Under the pieces are notes generated by a model. It made no database searches, was not told the origin of the DNA, and worked only from the letters and a program-made list of their open reading frames with translations. This document shows positions 34,257-44,605 of a stretch of DNA of 64,000 nucleotides, piece by piece. The stretch's first letter is position 1. Each line of letters starts with the position of its first letter. The DNA is from Agarophyton chilense. Its lineage: Eukaryota; Rhodophyta; Florideophyceae; Gracilariales; Gracilariaceae. Made by a program: the position numbers and the translations under genes. The stretch covers positions 1,736,001 to 1,800,000 of the forward strand of contig JARGXX010000100.1 of NCBI GenBank assembly GCA_030374765.1. The letters are read 5' to 3'.

Positions 34257-34419
34257 CCCGATAACCGGTGTTGTGTTCCCCGGTTAACGGCGCTAGGCCG
34301 AGGGCCAGTAGACATTCCCTCTCAATACTTGTTCTTCGGGATACTCTCCTCAATTCCTCTTCAGAGGTCCAACATCTTCCTCACTTCGAGGTCGCATCCA
34401 CAACAGTTCCCGTGGTGGC

Positions 34420-34737
34420 TTACCCGACTTGGGCACGATCCAGACTTGGAGGCAAGGTTACCCGAGCGCGTCGGTGATAGGATAAAACCTTAGACCTCGG
34501 AAGGTGCTCAATGGGTTCCAATGTATCCTCATCAGGCGAGAATCCGTACCATCGGACTTGGTAGCGAACTTCTCCCTCGGGGGTGTAGATCTGACGCACG
34601 ATGCGATCGATAACGAATTCCTGCGGGTACACTTTTCCCTGTTCGGGCTTCTCTTCCATCTTGGAACGCTCTAGTTCCCTTGAGGGTGTCAACGTAGGGA
34701 CTAGACACACCCCGGTGGGTTCTTTTCCGTGTTGCAT
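34420..34737 (-). CDS. Element B chromodomain segment
   Basis: Reads YPQEFVIDRIVRQIYTPEGE, VRYQVRWYGFSPDEDTLEPI and VLSYHRRA: a Ty3-integrase-type chromodomain, same length and spacing as in A. The expected Trp of DTWEP is Leu here, so one aromatic-cage position is altered. No integrase precedes it in this element. The ATG at 34737 is the first in frame but probably not a native start. Confidence 0.75.
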   Translation of the reverse strand: MQHGKEPTGVCLVPTLTPSRELERSKMEEKPEQGKVYPQEFVIDRIVRQIYTPEGEVRYQVRWYGFSPDEDTLEPIEHLPRSKVLSYHRRARVTLPPSLDRAQVG

Positions 34738-35842
34738 GCGGGTCTCAGCACTTCGTCCAAACGGTGCCGAATGGCCTGTGGGCTACGTTGTAACTTCCGT
34801 CTACGGAATCAAAACGGCCCAGTTTTGGCTTCTTCTTAAAGCTAAGATCTTCCCGATAACAACGGTGTTCTTAGAATCCGTGACGGTTGAGAAACCGCGA
34901 CGCGGTAGTGTCTCCAATCTCAAGGAGGTAAGACTTCAACGTCAACCCGAGCTACGGGGACGAAGGTTGCTCTTGTGCAACGCGCCGTGCGACGGAGGCG
35001 GTTTGCGCGACGGTTGGTCGTCAGAGCCTTTTGATTGGCTCAGTGCCATTCGACGTGGGCCACATAAATGCGAGGGCGCCGGCTGCCACTCCGCAAGCGG
35101 ATATGAGGTGGCGCTTGAGGCACGCGCTAGCACTCTCCTGACCTGTCCCCGATGGGTCTCACTCATTTCTTTCCCATTCCTGAGGGTTCCAGTGTCTCCA
35201 TAGGAGTTCCTATTCCCATTCCATAACGGAGAGCCAAATTTGGTCAATCTCGTCGTCGAGATCTTCCCCGTGCGGGTCCGCTGACACAGCTCGTTCCCGA
35301 GAAAGCGGGGTTTGAGTGTGCCACACCTCAGTGTCTCTTCCGCGGCGGCGGGTGATCGTCGGCTCTGTAGGCGTTCCGGGTGCGGAGTTCTCCACACTAC
35401 TCTCCCTAGGCGGGTTTTCGTCATCTTTTCTGACGTCGTGCTCGGCTGGGTCGGCGGTGATGTCGCTACCCATACGCTGGGGTTGTGACTTCTCTGTCGC
35501 CGGCTCGGTCGGGCTCGCCGTCTCACTGTGAGAACTAGATTCCCTGTTAGGGCGACCGGCTGACGCCGAAACATCGTCCTGCGAAGGAACTAAGTCCTCC
35601 TCCCCCTCCTTAGGCGGAGAGCCAGGAGGCTTGATTACCTCCTGTGGGGGAGTAACTCTGTAAGAGTTCGTTGACTGGGCCCTTGAGGGAGCGGGCCCAG
35701 GTTCGGGAGTATCCGAAGTTTAGTTTTTCTAAGCGGACCCCACCGAATTCGGTGCAGCTGCCTCGAAGGGGACCGGTTGTTCCCCGTTCGCGGATACAAG
35801 TTCTGTATCCCTGTCAGCAAGGTGAGCTCGGAGTATCCTTTG
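34738..35842 (-). other. Element B linker region between gag and chromodomain
   Basis: One minus-strand frame from about 35700 to 35210 is Pro/Ser/Glu-rich (KPPGSPPKEGEED, PTITRRRGRD, SRERAVSADP) and resembles the integrase-chromodomain linker of D in composition. No protease, RT or integrase motif is found, so the deletion removed everything from after the zinc knuckle to inside this linker. Confidence 0.6.
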
Positions 35843-37750
35843 TTACTCATAGGACCTACTCGGGACTCGAGCTTTCTCCTCAGGGGTCAGAGCCTCGTAC
35901 TGAGCGATAATTCGTGAACCCTCCCGCAGGGGAAATGTGCAGTCTGGCGCTTTGTGACCACGGAGGTAACACAAATAGCAAATCAGCTCTGCCGGGTTCG
36001 GTTGTGGACGTGAATTCACGCGACGTGGTGCTGTATCCCTCCATCCGGGGCGAGAGAACCGAGCAGCGGTATTCACAAAAGGTAGCGATGCGGCTGGCAC
36101 CCTCCGTCCTTGGGTTTAGAGCGCAGGGTCTTCATCCGTAGTCGGAGCGGATGTCGACGGCAACTCAGACGTACCCATAGATTCGGGGTTACTTCCCATG
36201 AAGTGAATGTTATCATTGACCCCCACAGGGGCAGGGCCTCCTGCGAGTGACGAAGACGAGTTACCTCCATCGGCGAGGATTGCACTTGTCGGCCGACTCT
36301 TTCGGTTCTGCCGGGCACGGAGAGTATCCCCCTCAGCCTGGGCGTACTGAACCAATTCCAAGTAGGTCAGCTTGCGCTTCTCTTCCCGATGTCGGGCAAC
36401 CAATGCCCTTATCGAGGGGTCCAAACCATCCACAAACATGGAGCATCTCTCGTAGGCGGGGAATACATTCCCGCATCGGTGAAACGCTTTATTCAAGCGA
36501 GTTGAATACACCGTTTCGGTTTCCATCGGCTTCTGCCGCGTATCCCTTAATGCAAGGGTTGCTTCCTGAATCGCATTTCCAGTAGCGTATGACCTCAAGA
36601 AGTACTGCACCGCTTCGGGCCAGCACGTGACTCCCCCTTCCGAGGCTCGGGATGATCCACGGACGGAGTTGAACTGGTCTTCAGCCATCCCCTTTAAGAA
36701 ATAAGGTAATGCAAGATACGCTTGCGCTTCACTCATACCAAGGATGTCAGCCTCCTGGACGAACCTCGCAAGGAAATCGAGCACCAGAATTGGGTCTGTT
36801 CCTGTGAACTCCCTCTTCTGTAGGGTGATGCTCAGCCTTTTGATATAGTCCTTGACCTTACCCGTTCCGCGGGATGTTCGATCTCCCGAAGGGTTATCCA
36901 ACCGGTAATAGCGGTACGATAGCAGCTTTCGATAGAGAGGATTCGTCGGCTTCAGCTCCCTTAATCCAAGGTGTTTCCTACCCTTCTGCCGGGTACGGAT
37001 TGCCCCTTGAGAGATGTAAGTAGCCTTCGACCGAGTCGCCCGGGATGACCGGCGTTCATCTTCACTATCCGAAGATTCGGAAGACGAACTCGATGACGAG
37101 CGATTGGGATCGGAATCCGATAAATCCTCTTGGAGGTGAACCCTCTTCTTTGACTTGCGGCGGTCCCGTTTAGCGGAGCGGTGTTCTTCGTCTTCCGAAA
37201 CGTCGGGTTTATCCTTCGAGGCTTCTGCGTCTCCGTCCATACGGATAATGGCCTCGAGGGTGTCCAGCTGAGCTCGGAAGCGTTCCGCTTGCACGCTGTG
37301 TTCCTCCACGAGGCTCCGGTACTCCTGGATAAAGACCCCAGGGGTACCAAAGCTTTCCAAAAAGGAGTTCACATCCCTCCTCAGGGTACGAAGGTCATCG
37401 GCGACTCCCCGCACCTGGGCGTCCTCCACCTTGAGGCGGAGGGTAGTAACCTCCTGAAGGAGCTCGATGTGAGCCGCGTTGGCGATATCAATTCGAGTCT
37501 CCAGGCGCTGTAATTCAGGGTCGGCCCGACTTCGGGGTGCTGCTGAGGGGGTCTCCACCACTGGAGCTGGGCCCACAGCCACGACCTCTCGAGGACCTGA
37601 AACCACTGAGGGTGCTCTCCGAGTGTCCGGATCGATACCGGAATCGTTCCGACCTTCGGGAATTGAGCTCCTCGACCTAGGCGGGGCCGGGGGCACTGAA
37701 TCCGCTTGACGGTTCGATCCAGTCCTGGAACCACAGGTAGGCGGGGTCAT
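35843..37750 (-). CDS. Element B gag with zinc knuckle (one in-frame TAA)
   Basis: From ATG 37750, 544 codons are open to a TAA at 36116-36118, then the same frame continues to 35843 with the zinc knuckle CYLCYLRGHKAPDC (CX2CX4HX4C). In order: Pro-rich N-terminus, a coiled-coil-like helix (LLQEVTTLRLKVEDA, LDTLEAIIRMD), a Ser/Asp/Arg-rich stretch (about residues 190-235), a capsid-type block (RKLLSYRYYRLD, FLARFVQEADILG, LPYFLKGMAEDQFNS, TRLNKAFHRCGNVF, FVDGLDPSIRAL). It is far better preserved than A gag. The TAA separates capsid from nucleocapsid and could be a point mutation or a recoding site. Gag packages element RNA. Confidence 0.88.
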
Positions 37751-37960
37751 GCTGCAGACACGACACCGACGATTCAGGGTAACGATGAAATTCGATCACG
37801 AGATTCCCGGAGAACGGATGACGTAACACAAAACAAAAATAAAAACCAATTCCACCCTTTCCAAAGGGGACCACTACAACAAATCTTCACGACGGCGCTT
37901 CCTCTTCCAAGAGATATTCCAACACGTGGATGACCAACCCAAAAGTCCGAGAACGGATTC

Positions 37961-37975
37961 TAAGTCGGGAGACCA
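37961..37975 (-). other. Element B primer-binding site
   Basis: Minus-strand TGGTCTCCCGACTTA, 2 bases inside the 5' LTR. It would pair with a tRNA ending ...TAAGTCGGGAGACCA. Identical to C over this length. Confidence 0.8.
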
Positions 37976-37977
37976 CT

Positions 37978-38890
37978 TGTGGAGCAAAACCCGGCGACGG
38001 GAAGTGCTCTCAAGGTGTTCGAAGCCTTGCTCCCTGGGGGAGGCAGACTCAGAGACAGAGCCCTCCGTTCCACCCGTAGTGTGGGGTGTAACTCCCACGG
38101 GGGATTCCGGCAGTACCGACGGAGGTGAGGGGTAGAAACCGTGGATCGGGAATGGGTATGGGTATCCCAAAGAATGGGGGAAAATCCGGCGATGAGGAAA
38201 ACCGGGGCGAGGGTCGGGCACTAACAGGCACCGGACCCGAGAACCAGAAAAGGGGCAAAACAACAAAAGAAACCCAATACAGGGGCGAAAACCTGTCCTC
38301 GAAAGGAGACACAAAAAGCACGCAACAAGTAAGCAGAACCCCCACGGGGTATCGTGCACGCAGGTCGTCTGAGCGGTCCCAAGGGGGTGGTTGCACGGAA
38401 CCCAAACGTGGGCACTCTCCAAGTGGAGTCGTGTCCCTACGCAGGCGTTGCTAACCAGAGCCCGTTCCGGGTTGTAAGGCCGAAACGATGGCGACGAAGA
38501 ACCTCTAAAGGTATCGAAGACCAACCTTGGTTACCGTTTACTTTGAGCTCGGACTGTCAGATCTCGCCTCCCTAAGTAGGGTCCACTAACTAAACTCTAC
38601 AGTAGTGCACACCTGCTCATGGCCATACACGTGGAGATCCCACTGCCAGGGCCCCAAAAGTCCAACGTTCTACAAATATCCGAAAATCGGTGCCAGAATT
38701 AAGCCACGTGTATCACGGGGCCAATCCAACCATGGGCCATCCGAATTTTCCCTTATAGGCGAAATATAACCAGAAAACAGTGCCACCTCAGCACACCTTA
38801 GAGGGGATCATAGTCATAACCCTCGGATGGTTCAATCCTCATTCTATGAGTTGCATCTTCAAGTATCCCCTAACTGGGCGTTGCTCTACA
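37978..38890 (-). repeat. Element B 5' LTR
   Basis: 913 bp, about ten substitutions from 32140-33052 and no length change. Confidence 0.92.
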
Positions 38891-38895
38891 CCGTC
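38891..38895. repeat. Element B target-site duplication, right copy
   Basis: CCGTC, identical to 32135-32139. Confidence 0.92.
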
Positions 38896-39714
38896 GGCAT
38901 TGTGATTGCGTTTCCAATGGCCGAATTTGCCACACAAGTCACAGTGGTACTTGAGGGTAGGGGAGACTTTTTTTTCTCGGCGATCAGAGCGAAGATGGTT
39001 GCGAGGCGGAACGTTTGCAGCACTTGCAGCCAGGGGTTGCAGTTTCGGCGATTCAATCGCTGAACTTGTATGAACATTGTCACACTGCCGAAGGACACTT
39101 GCGATCTTCTCGTATTTTACAGTTTTCAAATAGTCAGTCGTGGTTGCGTCGTTTCCAAGGGTGCCGTCAGTTGATGCAGCAGCCAACACGGAGACTCGTT
39201 GTCCGTTCTCAACCCCAGAATTGGCCAACAGCATGAACGCTGTAAGTGCCTCTGGAACCTGGGCAGTGCCTGACTGGGAGTTGAACTTCGTGGCCTGGGC
39301 ATCGAATCGGTGTTCAAAATTACGGAAAGACTCGTTACTGGCACGTTTGACCTGAAGCAGTGACAGAAAGTTTGAATAAACTTCACTTACGACAGAGAGT
39401 GAGTCCCGTTTGAAAATGGCTTTTAGTATGCAGTCAACGCCAGATTCCGAGGCGATGACGTCATCTGAGATGGTCGAGCATAAGTCCCGTGCACGTCCGT
39501 AGAGCTGCGATTTAAGCATGATGCCACGGAGAGACTGAGCGATCTTGTTTGAGTTGTTGTTTGGAAGCTTGTCATGAAACAAAGCCCACAGGAACACGGA
39601 TTTACTATAGTCTTCTTGGTTGCCCTTTCCGTCAGTCCACGGGACGTTCTTGAGACCCCATGAGAAGCGCAGGCGCGAGGGCGTGTTCGGCGAAGAAGTG
39701 GGTCCTGGGCACAT
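38891..39714 (-). CDS. Copia gag, N-terminal piece upstream of insertion B
   Basis: ATG at 39714, only 3 bases after the 5' LTR. Contains a copia-type gag core (WALFHDKLPNNN, LYGRARDLCS, SNFLSLLQVKRASNESFRNF, LTAFMLLANSGV), then a zinc-knuckle-like CDLCGKFGHWKRNH in which the last Cys is His (CX2CX4HX4H). Element B is inserted a few codons beyond the knuckle. About 275 residues are open up to the insertion. The start is assigned because it is the first ATG, but it leaves no separate leader for a primer-binding site. Confidence 0.85.
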
Positions 39715-39717
39715 AAC

Positions 39718-39965
39718 TAAGTATTGAGCAGTATTCGGGTACTAGGTGGTATCTGAGGCAGGCTAAGGTATGCAAGGTAGCTGCCATGCATTAGTCAGAT
39801 GACTTTGAGGTGCAGCACCTTGTGTTTATATGCTCTCTTAGACAGCCAAGATGTATGTACAATACAAGTAATAAAATTACTAAGCTAAGCGGGTGCAAGA
39901 AATATCAGTGCTCTCGTGCATAATGGTTCTCTCGTGCATCTGTTTGTATTCTGTCGACATACGTA
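39718..39965 (-). repeat. Copia 5' LTR
   Basis: 248 bp, about four differences from 28260-28507, flanked outward by ATTGT. Confidence 0.9.
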
Positions 39966-42271
39966 ATTGTGCACAGAGGTAAGGGCCACAAATTAATATT
40001 TAGATATAAGCCTTGGTTTGCCAAGTAGCCCTTCTATAGTATAGGGTTATTGGATTTAATGCGCTTCCGTCTACGAAGGGTAGACTTGCCTTCCACGCAT
40101 ATTTCCCAGATTTGCCTACCTGGTATGCCTCAAGGAAAAAGAATTTGGTGTTTTGATGATTTAATACTAGCCGGTGGGTGTAGACCAACTATCACCTTTC
40201 CATTTATTTGATCATTTGATGTGCACCGGTGGAGATGCTTAGACGACTGTTTGATTTATTGTCTGTTATAAAACTGGAACACTTTCAGCATACGTAAAAA
40301 TTATGTTACAAATCGAGTTAAGAGATCGAGGCACTGCACAGCATAATTTTGCCTCGAGCCGTAGGCGAGGGATTAATCATGATGTGGAATGCCAAGGTAT
40401 CTGCACGAGATTTTCAACACAACGTGCTTATCTCACTAAATTTCTGCCCCGTTCAAATATATCCTAGGGTTTGACTGCTTCAGTATGATATGAGAAGCAA
40501 GTTTCAAAAAACCTCTTGTTAGCAGTGAAATAAACGTTGTTAGCCAAAACGCTTTAAAATCTTTCGATGGGATTGGGTTCAGGCAATAGTGTCGGTCACT
40601 CCAACAACTCAATGTTTTGTTCGTTAAATCACGCCTTGAAACATTTTACGAGATGTATCAGTGCATTATTGTACTAAAACATTAACTCTTCTCTATAATA
40701 TTTTTCCGAAAAAGGTAATCATTTTTATTTTTACATTTTATATGTTTTCCCCGTATTTATTAAATCCATCCTTAAAAAATAAGCGTCCTTAGACGTGAAA
40801 TCTGCCCACATTCATTCTTTTTCTTAAAATATACATCCTCATCATGACATGAGTCGTGCTTGTAATAACTTCTGCTGTCATGGTCATCACCATTATACTT
40901 TTTTTTGGTTTTCATGCTACCATGTTCTTTTTTGGGAATCGAGTTCATTGTAATGTATTGTCGATTAGTAGCGCTAGATAAATCATTTTTGAAACAAATG
41001 CCTTTTTTGTTCTTGTAATGAAATGAAATAAATACATACATTGAACAAGTTTTGAAACTTTTGCAACCCCAATGTCAATATTGATATTATTTTTTAAATG
41101 TTTGGCTCAGCATAGTTTTTAAAAGAGCAGACGTTTTTCATGGTGCATATTGTGCTGTACAAGTGTGTTTGGCCTTTGTTTGTGATCTTCAGTCTCACCT
41201 GTCTTGGAGCGCTTTTGACTCTGATAACACGGCTGTCTTAGATAATGTGAGCTGGTTTGAGATCGTTATTGACATTAAACTGGCCTCGTTTGTCGTATAA
41301 TTACTTCAAATGTTTGCAATCGTTATTGACGATACACTGGAGTATTTTGTCGTACAATTGCTTCGAGAACCTGTTGTCGTTTTGCCTTCATAGCGCGAGG
41401 AGGCTCGACCGTAGAAGGTACACGTAAAAATCATTGATGGTAACAAGGCGCCGTTAACACCGGCAAGGATAAACTGTGATGCAAGTAGAGCATACTGGGT
41501 AAGTAATCGGTACTAGTCGTTGACGATCTGTAAAACATATATAATAGTTGGGTAATAAGTAACCAAAATTTATAGTCGTAGCAGAAAAAGTGTTTGTCTT
41601 TTGCAGACTAAGCTGGGAGAGGTGCAATTCTTTATATGTAGCCTGGAGCCACTTGTTGCACCATCTAAATCACCCTGGCGGTTCCAACAAGGCAAGGTCT
41701 CTGAACTAGTGTGATAGACCCGGCCAGAACTGGCCACAATGCCAGGTAGTCACTCCGCTACTGTATAAAATTATATTACTATGAGAGCAAGTCTAGCAGA
41801 GATGCAATTCAGTTCCTGGGATTATTATAGCCCAATTTTCAACCCTACCAGCGTTCTAAATAGTATTACGACGGTGCAAATCTTTTTCTGGTCTATTTTT
41901 ATGGCTATTTGCGCCCCTAAGTACACCAGAGAATACACCACCACCAATTTTTTAAACTTTAGTTCAAGATCGCTCCAGCCAATCATTTCGTTACGTCTAT
42001 TTTATTTTCCTTTCCCGCCAACAGCAGCAGCAGTCACATCAGGACGACGCGAAGGCAATGAAACACGTCCCCGTCACAAACCGTCCTCATCACAAATATG
42101 AAGGTACAAGAGAAGAGCAGTGCTTGGAAAATAATGACAATATCACCGAAAACGAAGTCGGACGTGGCCGCATAGTCTTCTTTGTAGCCCACGCCACCCT
42201 CCATCATTCATAACGATATTCCATTCAGAGAGTCTTCCTTTTTTTCCTTCCGATCAAGCATCCCTGCCCCT
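39966..42271. other. AT-rich intergenic stretch, no gene seen
   Basis: 40400-41100 is strongly AT-rich. A diverged tandem duplication of about 60 bases lies at 41262-41380. I see no protein or RNA gene. Part of the right end may belong to the Harbinger element that follows, whose termini I could not locate. Confidence 0.4.
41262..41380. repeat. Diverged tandem duplication, ~60-bp unit
   Basis: Two adjacent copies share ATCGTTATTGAC, then ACTGG, then TTTGTCGTA(T/C)AATT(A/G)CTTC at the same spacing. Confidence 0.6.
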
Positions 42272-43211
42272 ATGCGTGCAGATACAGTTCTCAATTCTAA
42301 AGGTCGTGGTAGACCGAAGCGCTCCCGAAACAGAAAGTCGCGTCAGTCATCAATTCTACTCGTGCCGACTAGCGATTCTGGAGAAACAAAGAGGGAAGGT
42401 GCAAAGCATTCACGGCGGATGAGGCTTTTCATCTCGCTAAATCTTGGGTTACGCAGTCCATGAAAGGCGCAAACCAAACTAAAGCTACCATATGGCAAGG
42501 TATCGCTGATATCTGCGATGATTCCTATTTGATGTCCGGCAAGAGTGAATTACTCCGCTGCAAATAGGCTCAGCTCGCAAGAAAATTTCAGCACTTTCTG
42601 GGGGACCGTTCGAAAGTGAGATCCCAGAAAATTTCGAGAACAACGGACGAAGATACTGCAAGGCTGACGATGGAGCATTACAGGAGAAAGCTGGGAAGAA
42701 AGATAGCCAGGGTATATTTCAATATGCTGCTCCCTTCAAGTTTATTGAAGCGGTCGAATATCTAACGTTGCAGCCAAAGTTTGGAGGCGATTTTGTCAAG
42801 AATCAAGCAGAGGTCTATCTCGTTAATGGGTCTGATGATTCCTCTAGGAGAGCAGTTGAAGCTGGGGACCGAAGGCATCAACTCGTCGGCTCTGGAAATG
42901 ACATCATAGCTTCCACAACTTCTCAACAGATAAAGAGAGCTATACCTGGACTCGTGTGTCAAGTTGAGATTGAACGAGCAAAAAGGGATGGAGGACTGCA
43001 GGACAGAAGTGCCAAAATTGAAATTACTTTGACTGATCTGTCGAATAAGTTGGACATTGGAAAAGAGGTTTTACATGCAATCGAGAAGAGAAATGAGAAT
43101 GCAGCAGATGCTGATAATGACTATTGCCTACTTCAAATGCTGTATAAATATTATCAGGAATTCAGAGAGATTATGTCAGATATGCTGAAAGAAAGTAAGG
43201 TACGTATGTAG
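42272..43211 (+). pseudogene. Myb/SANT-like DNA-binding protein of PIF/Harbinger type
   Basis: The basic N-terminus (KGRGRPKRSRNRKSRQ) resembles a nuclear-localisation or AT-hook region. After a frameshift near 42402 comes a trihelix/Myb-like domain: FTADEAFHLAKSWVTQS, NQTKATIWQGIADI, then LARKFQHFLG and RLTMEHYRRK. A further shift leads to FKFIEAVEYLTLQPKF and a long, charged C-terminal helix (EVLHAIEKRNENAADADN). The pattern FTxxEx3LxxxW...GxNQTxxxFWxxI and FKFxxxxxxLxxxPKF is that of the Myb-like accessory protein of PIF/Harbinger transposons. A stop at about 42567 and two or more shifts mean it is dead. It faces the transposase gene at 43411-44605. Confidence 0.75.
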
Positions 43212-43410
43212 AAGTGAGCTTTTCAGAGTGCTGAGAACATAGCGAGGGATTCTGCAAAGCGCCAGGGAACTACTGAAAGTCGTATAATAGGAGCTAGTGT
43301 GATTGAGGAGGACACAGATTGATTTGTGCATCTGTACTTATCGAGAGGCATGCAGAATATTTTCACGTACACTTTACTATAGTGGTAATTCACGGAATGA
43401 GGTACCTTAA

Positions 43411-44605
43411 ATATCATGAGTCTAGATCCACGTACCTAGTGGCTTTGACGGCTTCAACAAGATCTTCCTGCAATGCCTTAAACGCACTTGATGAATTCAT
43501 GTACTGTTCTCTTATCTCCAATGCCTCCCAGTCAAAGCCGCTCGCCTTCATATTCGACTCCATTTCATCACTGTGCTGCCGTTGTTCTTGCCTGGCTATA
43601 TTTTCATTATCTGCTTCCAGATCATATAGCTCCCGTACAATAGCGTAAAGCCTTCCCTCTTCACTTTCATCTTCCGCAAAGGCGCCGTGTTGATTCATAC
43701 AGATCAAAGTATTATGAAACATAACGCACGCGTATGAGATGTTGACTATGTTCTCCTAGTACAATCAATAACACTCCCGCTTTCATTTGTATGAACAGGC
43801 CTGTATAAAACCGAAAGCCCTCTGTACATCCCTCCCAAAAGCCTCCTGTCGCTTTGTATACTTCGTTTATCCGTCGTTAACAGGATGGTGCAGCGGCTTT
43901 GCGAATAGAGGCTAGTTGGGGTAGATGCAACCAGCGAGAAAGTACTGCAGCTCCCGTAGAATAGCAGAAAAAAATTCCTATAATTGATTGACAACCTGTA
44001 TTCGTATGTGCCATTTAGATTATCCTTTAGAAACGGAGGTACAGAGAGAATCGTCATGTCGTTGTTGGTGCCACATTGTCCTGGAAACCAGTGCCATAAA
44101 TACGAATCACGATCACACCACGATTCTATTTGAATAGTCGCTAGTTTTCTTTCTCTGGGATTATGATACTGCCCTTTGAGCGGTTATGGATAGTTTTTCG
44201 AAACCGTGTTGCAACATTCAACCGCCCAACGCATCCGGAGAATCCATATACCTCATATCGCTTTTGAATGGCAACTATTTCTGCCATCAAAGGCTCCCGA
44301 TTGAGGAGCTTTGTGCCATAGAGTTGAACTAAGCAATCACTGAGCTGCTTCACGTACTGTCGCAGGGATTCGGATGACATGTTTGCCCTTTCATCCATAT
44401 CTTCAAGCGGTCGAGCACTGCCGAGTCTGCGTAAGGAGGCAAGAATTTCACGTGGGAGGAGGTACCTTCCCTTCCAGCACAATTTCGACTCGTCTTCCAT
44501 ATGGAAGGAAATGTTTCAGTCGAATCTTGGCGCAACTTGTAGAACATCGCTCTCGGTACTCTAAAACGTCTACGAAAGGATCGCAGGTTGTAGGTTGGAG
44601 AAGAT
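43411..44605 (-). pseudogene. PIF/Harbinger DDE transposase, decayed
   Basis: Minus-strand pieces in several frames align in order to Harbinger transposases. RRRFRVPRAMFYKLRQD (N-terminus, about 44560). ILASLRRLGSARPLEDMDER and SSESLRQYVKQL, YGTKLLNREP, YGFSGCVGRLN (normally GCIGSLDCxHW, so the first catalytic Asp is gone). GTNNDMTILSVPPFLKDNLN. YFLAGCIYPN. YTKRQEAFGRDVQRAFGFIQA, and CVMFHNTLICMN near the C-terminus. The order and the hallmark GxNND and RxDVERAFG-like motifs make the family clear. Several stops and frameshifts; dead. The Myb-like partner is convergent on the other strand. Confidence 0.85.

Larger units (their letters stand above)
32140..38890 (-). mobile_element. Ty3-type element B: gag, chromodomain and antisense ORF, no pol enzymes
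   Basis: 913-bp LTRs (32140-33052, 37978-38890) with about ten differences, and a perfect CCGTC target duplication. Minus strand: primer site (37961-37975), gag (37750-35843), Pro/Ser-rich linker, chromodomain (34737-34420), CTT/GAA tract, antisense ORF (plus), purine tract, 3' LTR. Protease, RT, RNase H and integrase core are all missing between zinc knuckle and linker. Inserted in the copia gag zinc-knuckle region. Good LTRs and duplication with no enzymes imply mobilisation in trans, or loss soon after insertion. Confidence 0.93.
28260..39965 (-). mobile_element. Ty1/copia retrotransposon, split by element B
   Basis: Two direct 248-bp LTRs (28260-28507, 39718-39965) differ at about four sites and are flanked by a 5-bp duplication ATTGT (28255-28259, 39966-39970). 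Minus strand: gag starts at 39714, is interrupted by element B, resumes at 32139, then protease, integrase, RT, RNase H (integrase before RT, the copia order). Without B and its duplicated 5 bases the element is about 4.95 kb. LTR ends are TA...TA on the coding strand instead of TG...CA. Probably recently active but now dead: B insertion, a frameshift near 28780 and in-frame stops. Confidence 0.92.

Noticed and set aside
32048-38524. Near-identical 212-216 codon minus-strand frames at 32048-32686 and 37874-38524
   Set aside because: They are the two LTR copies of element B; identity reflects the LTR pair (about 1% different), not selection on a protein.
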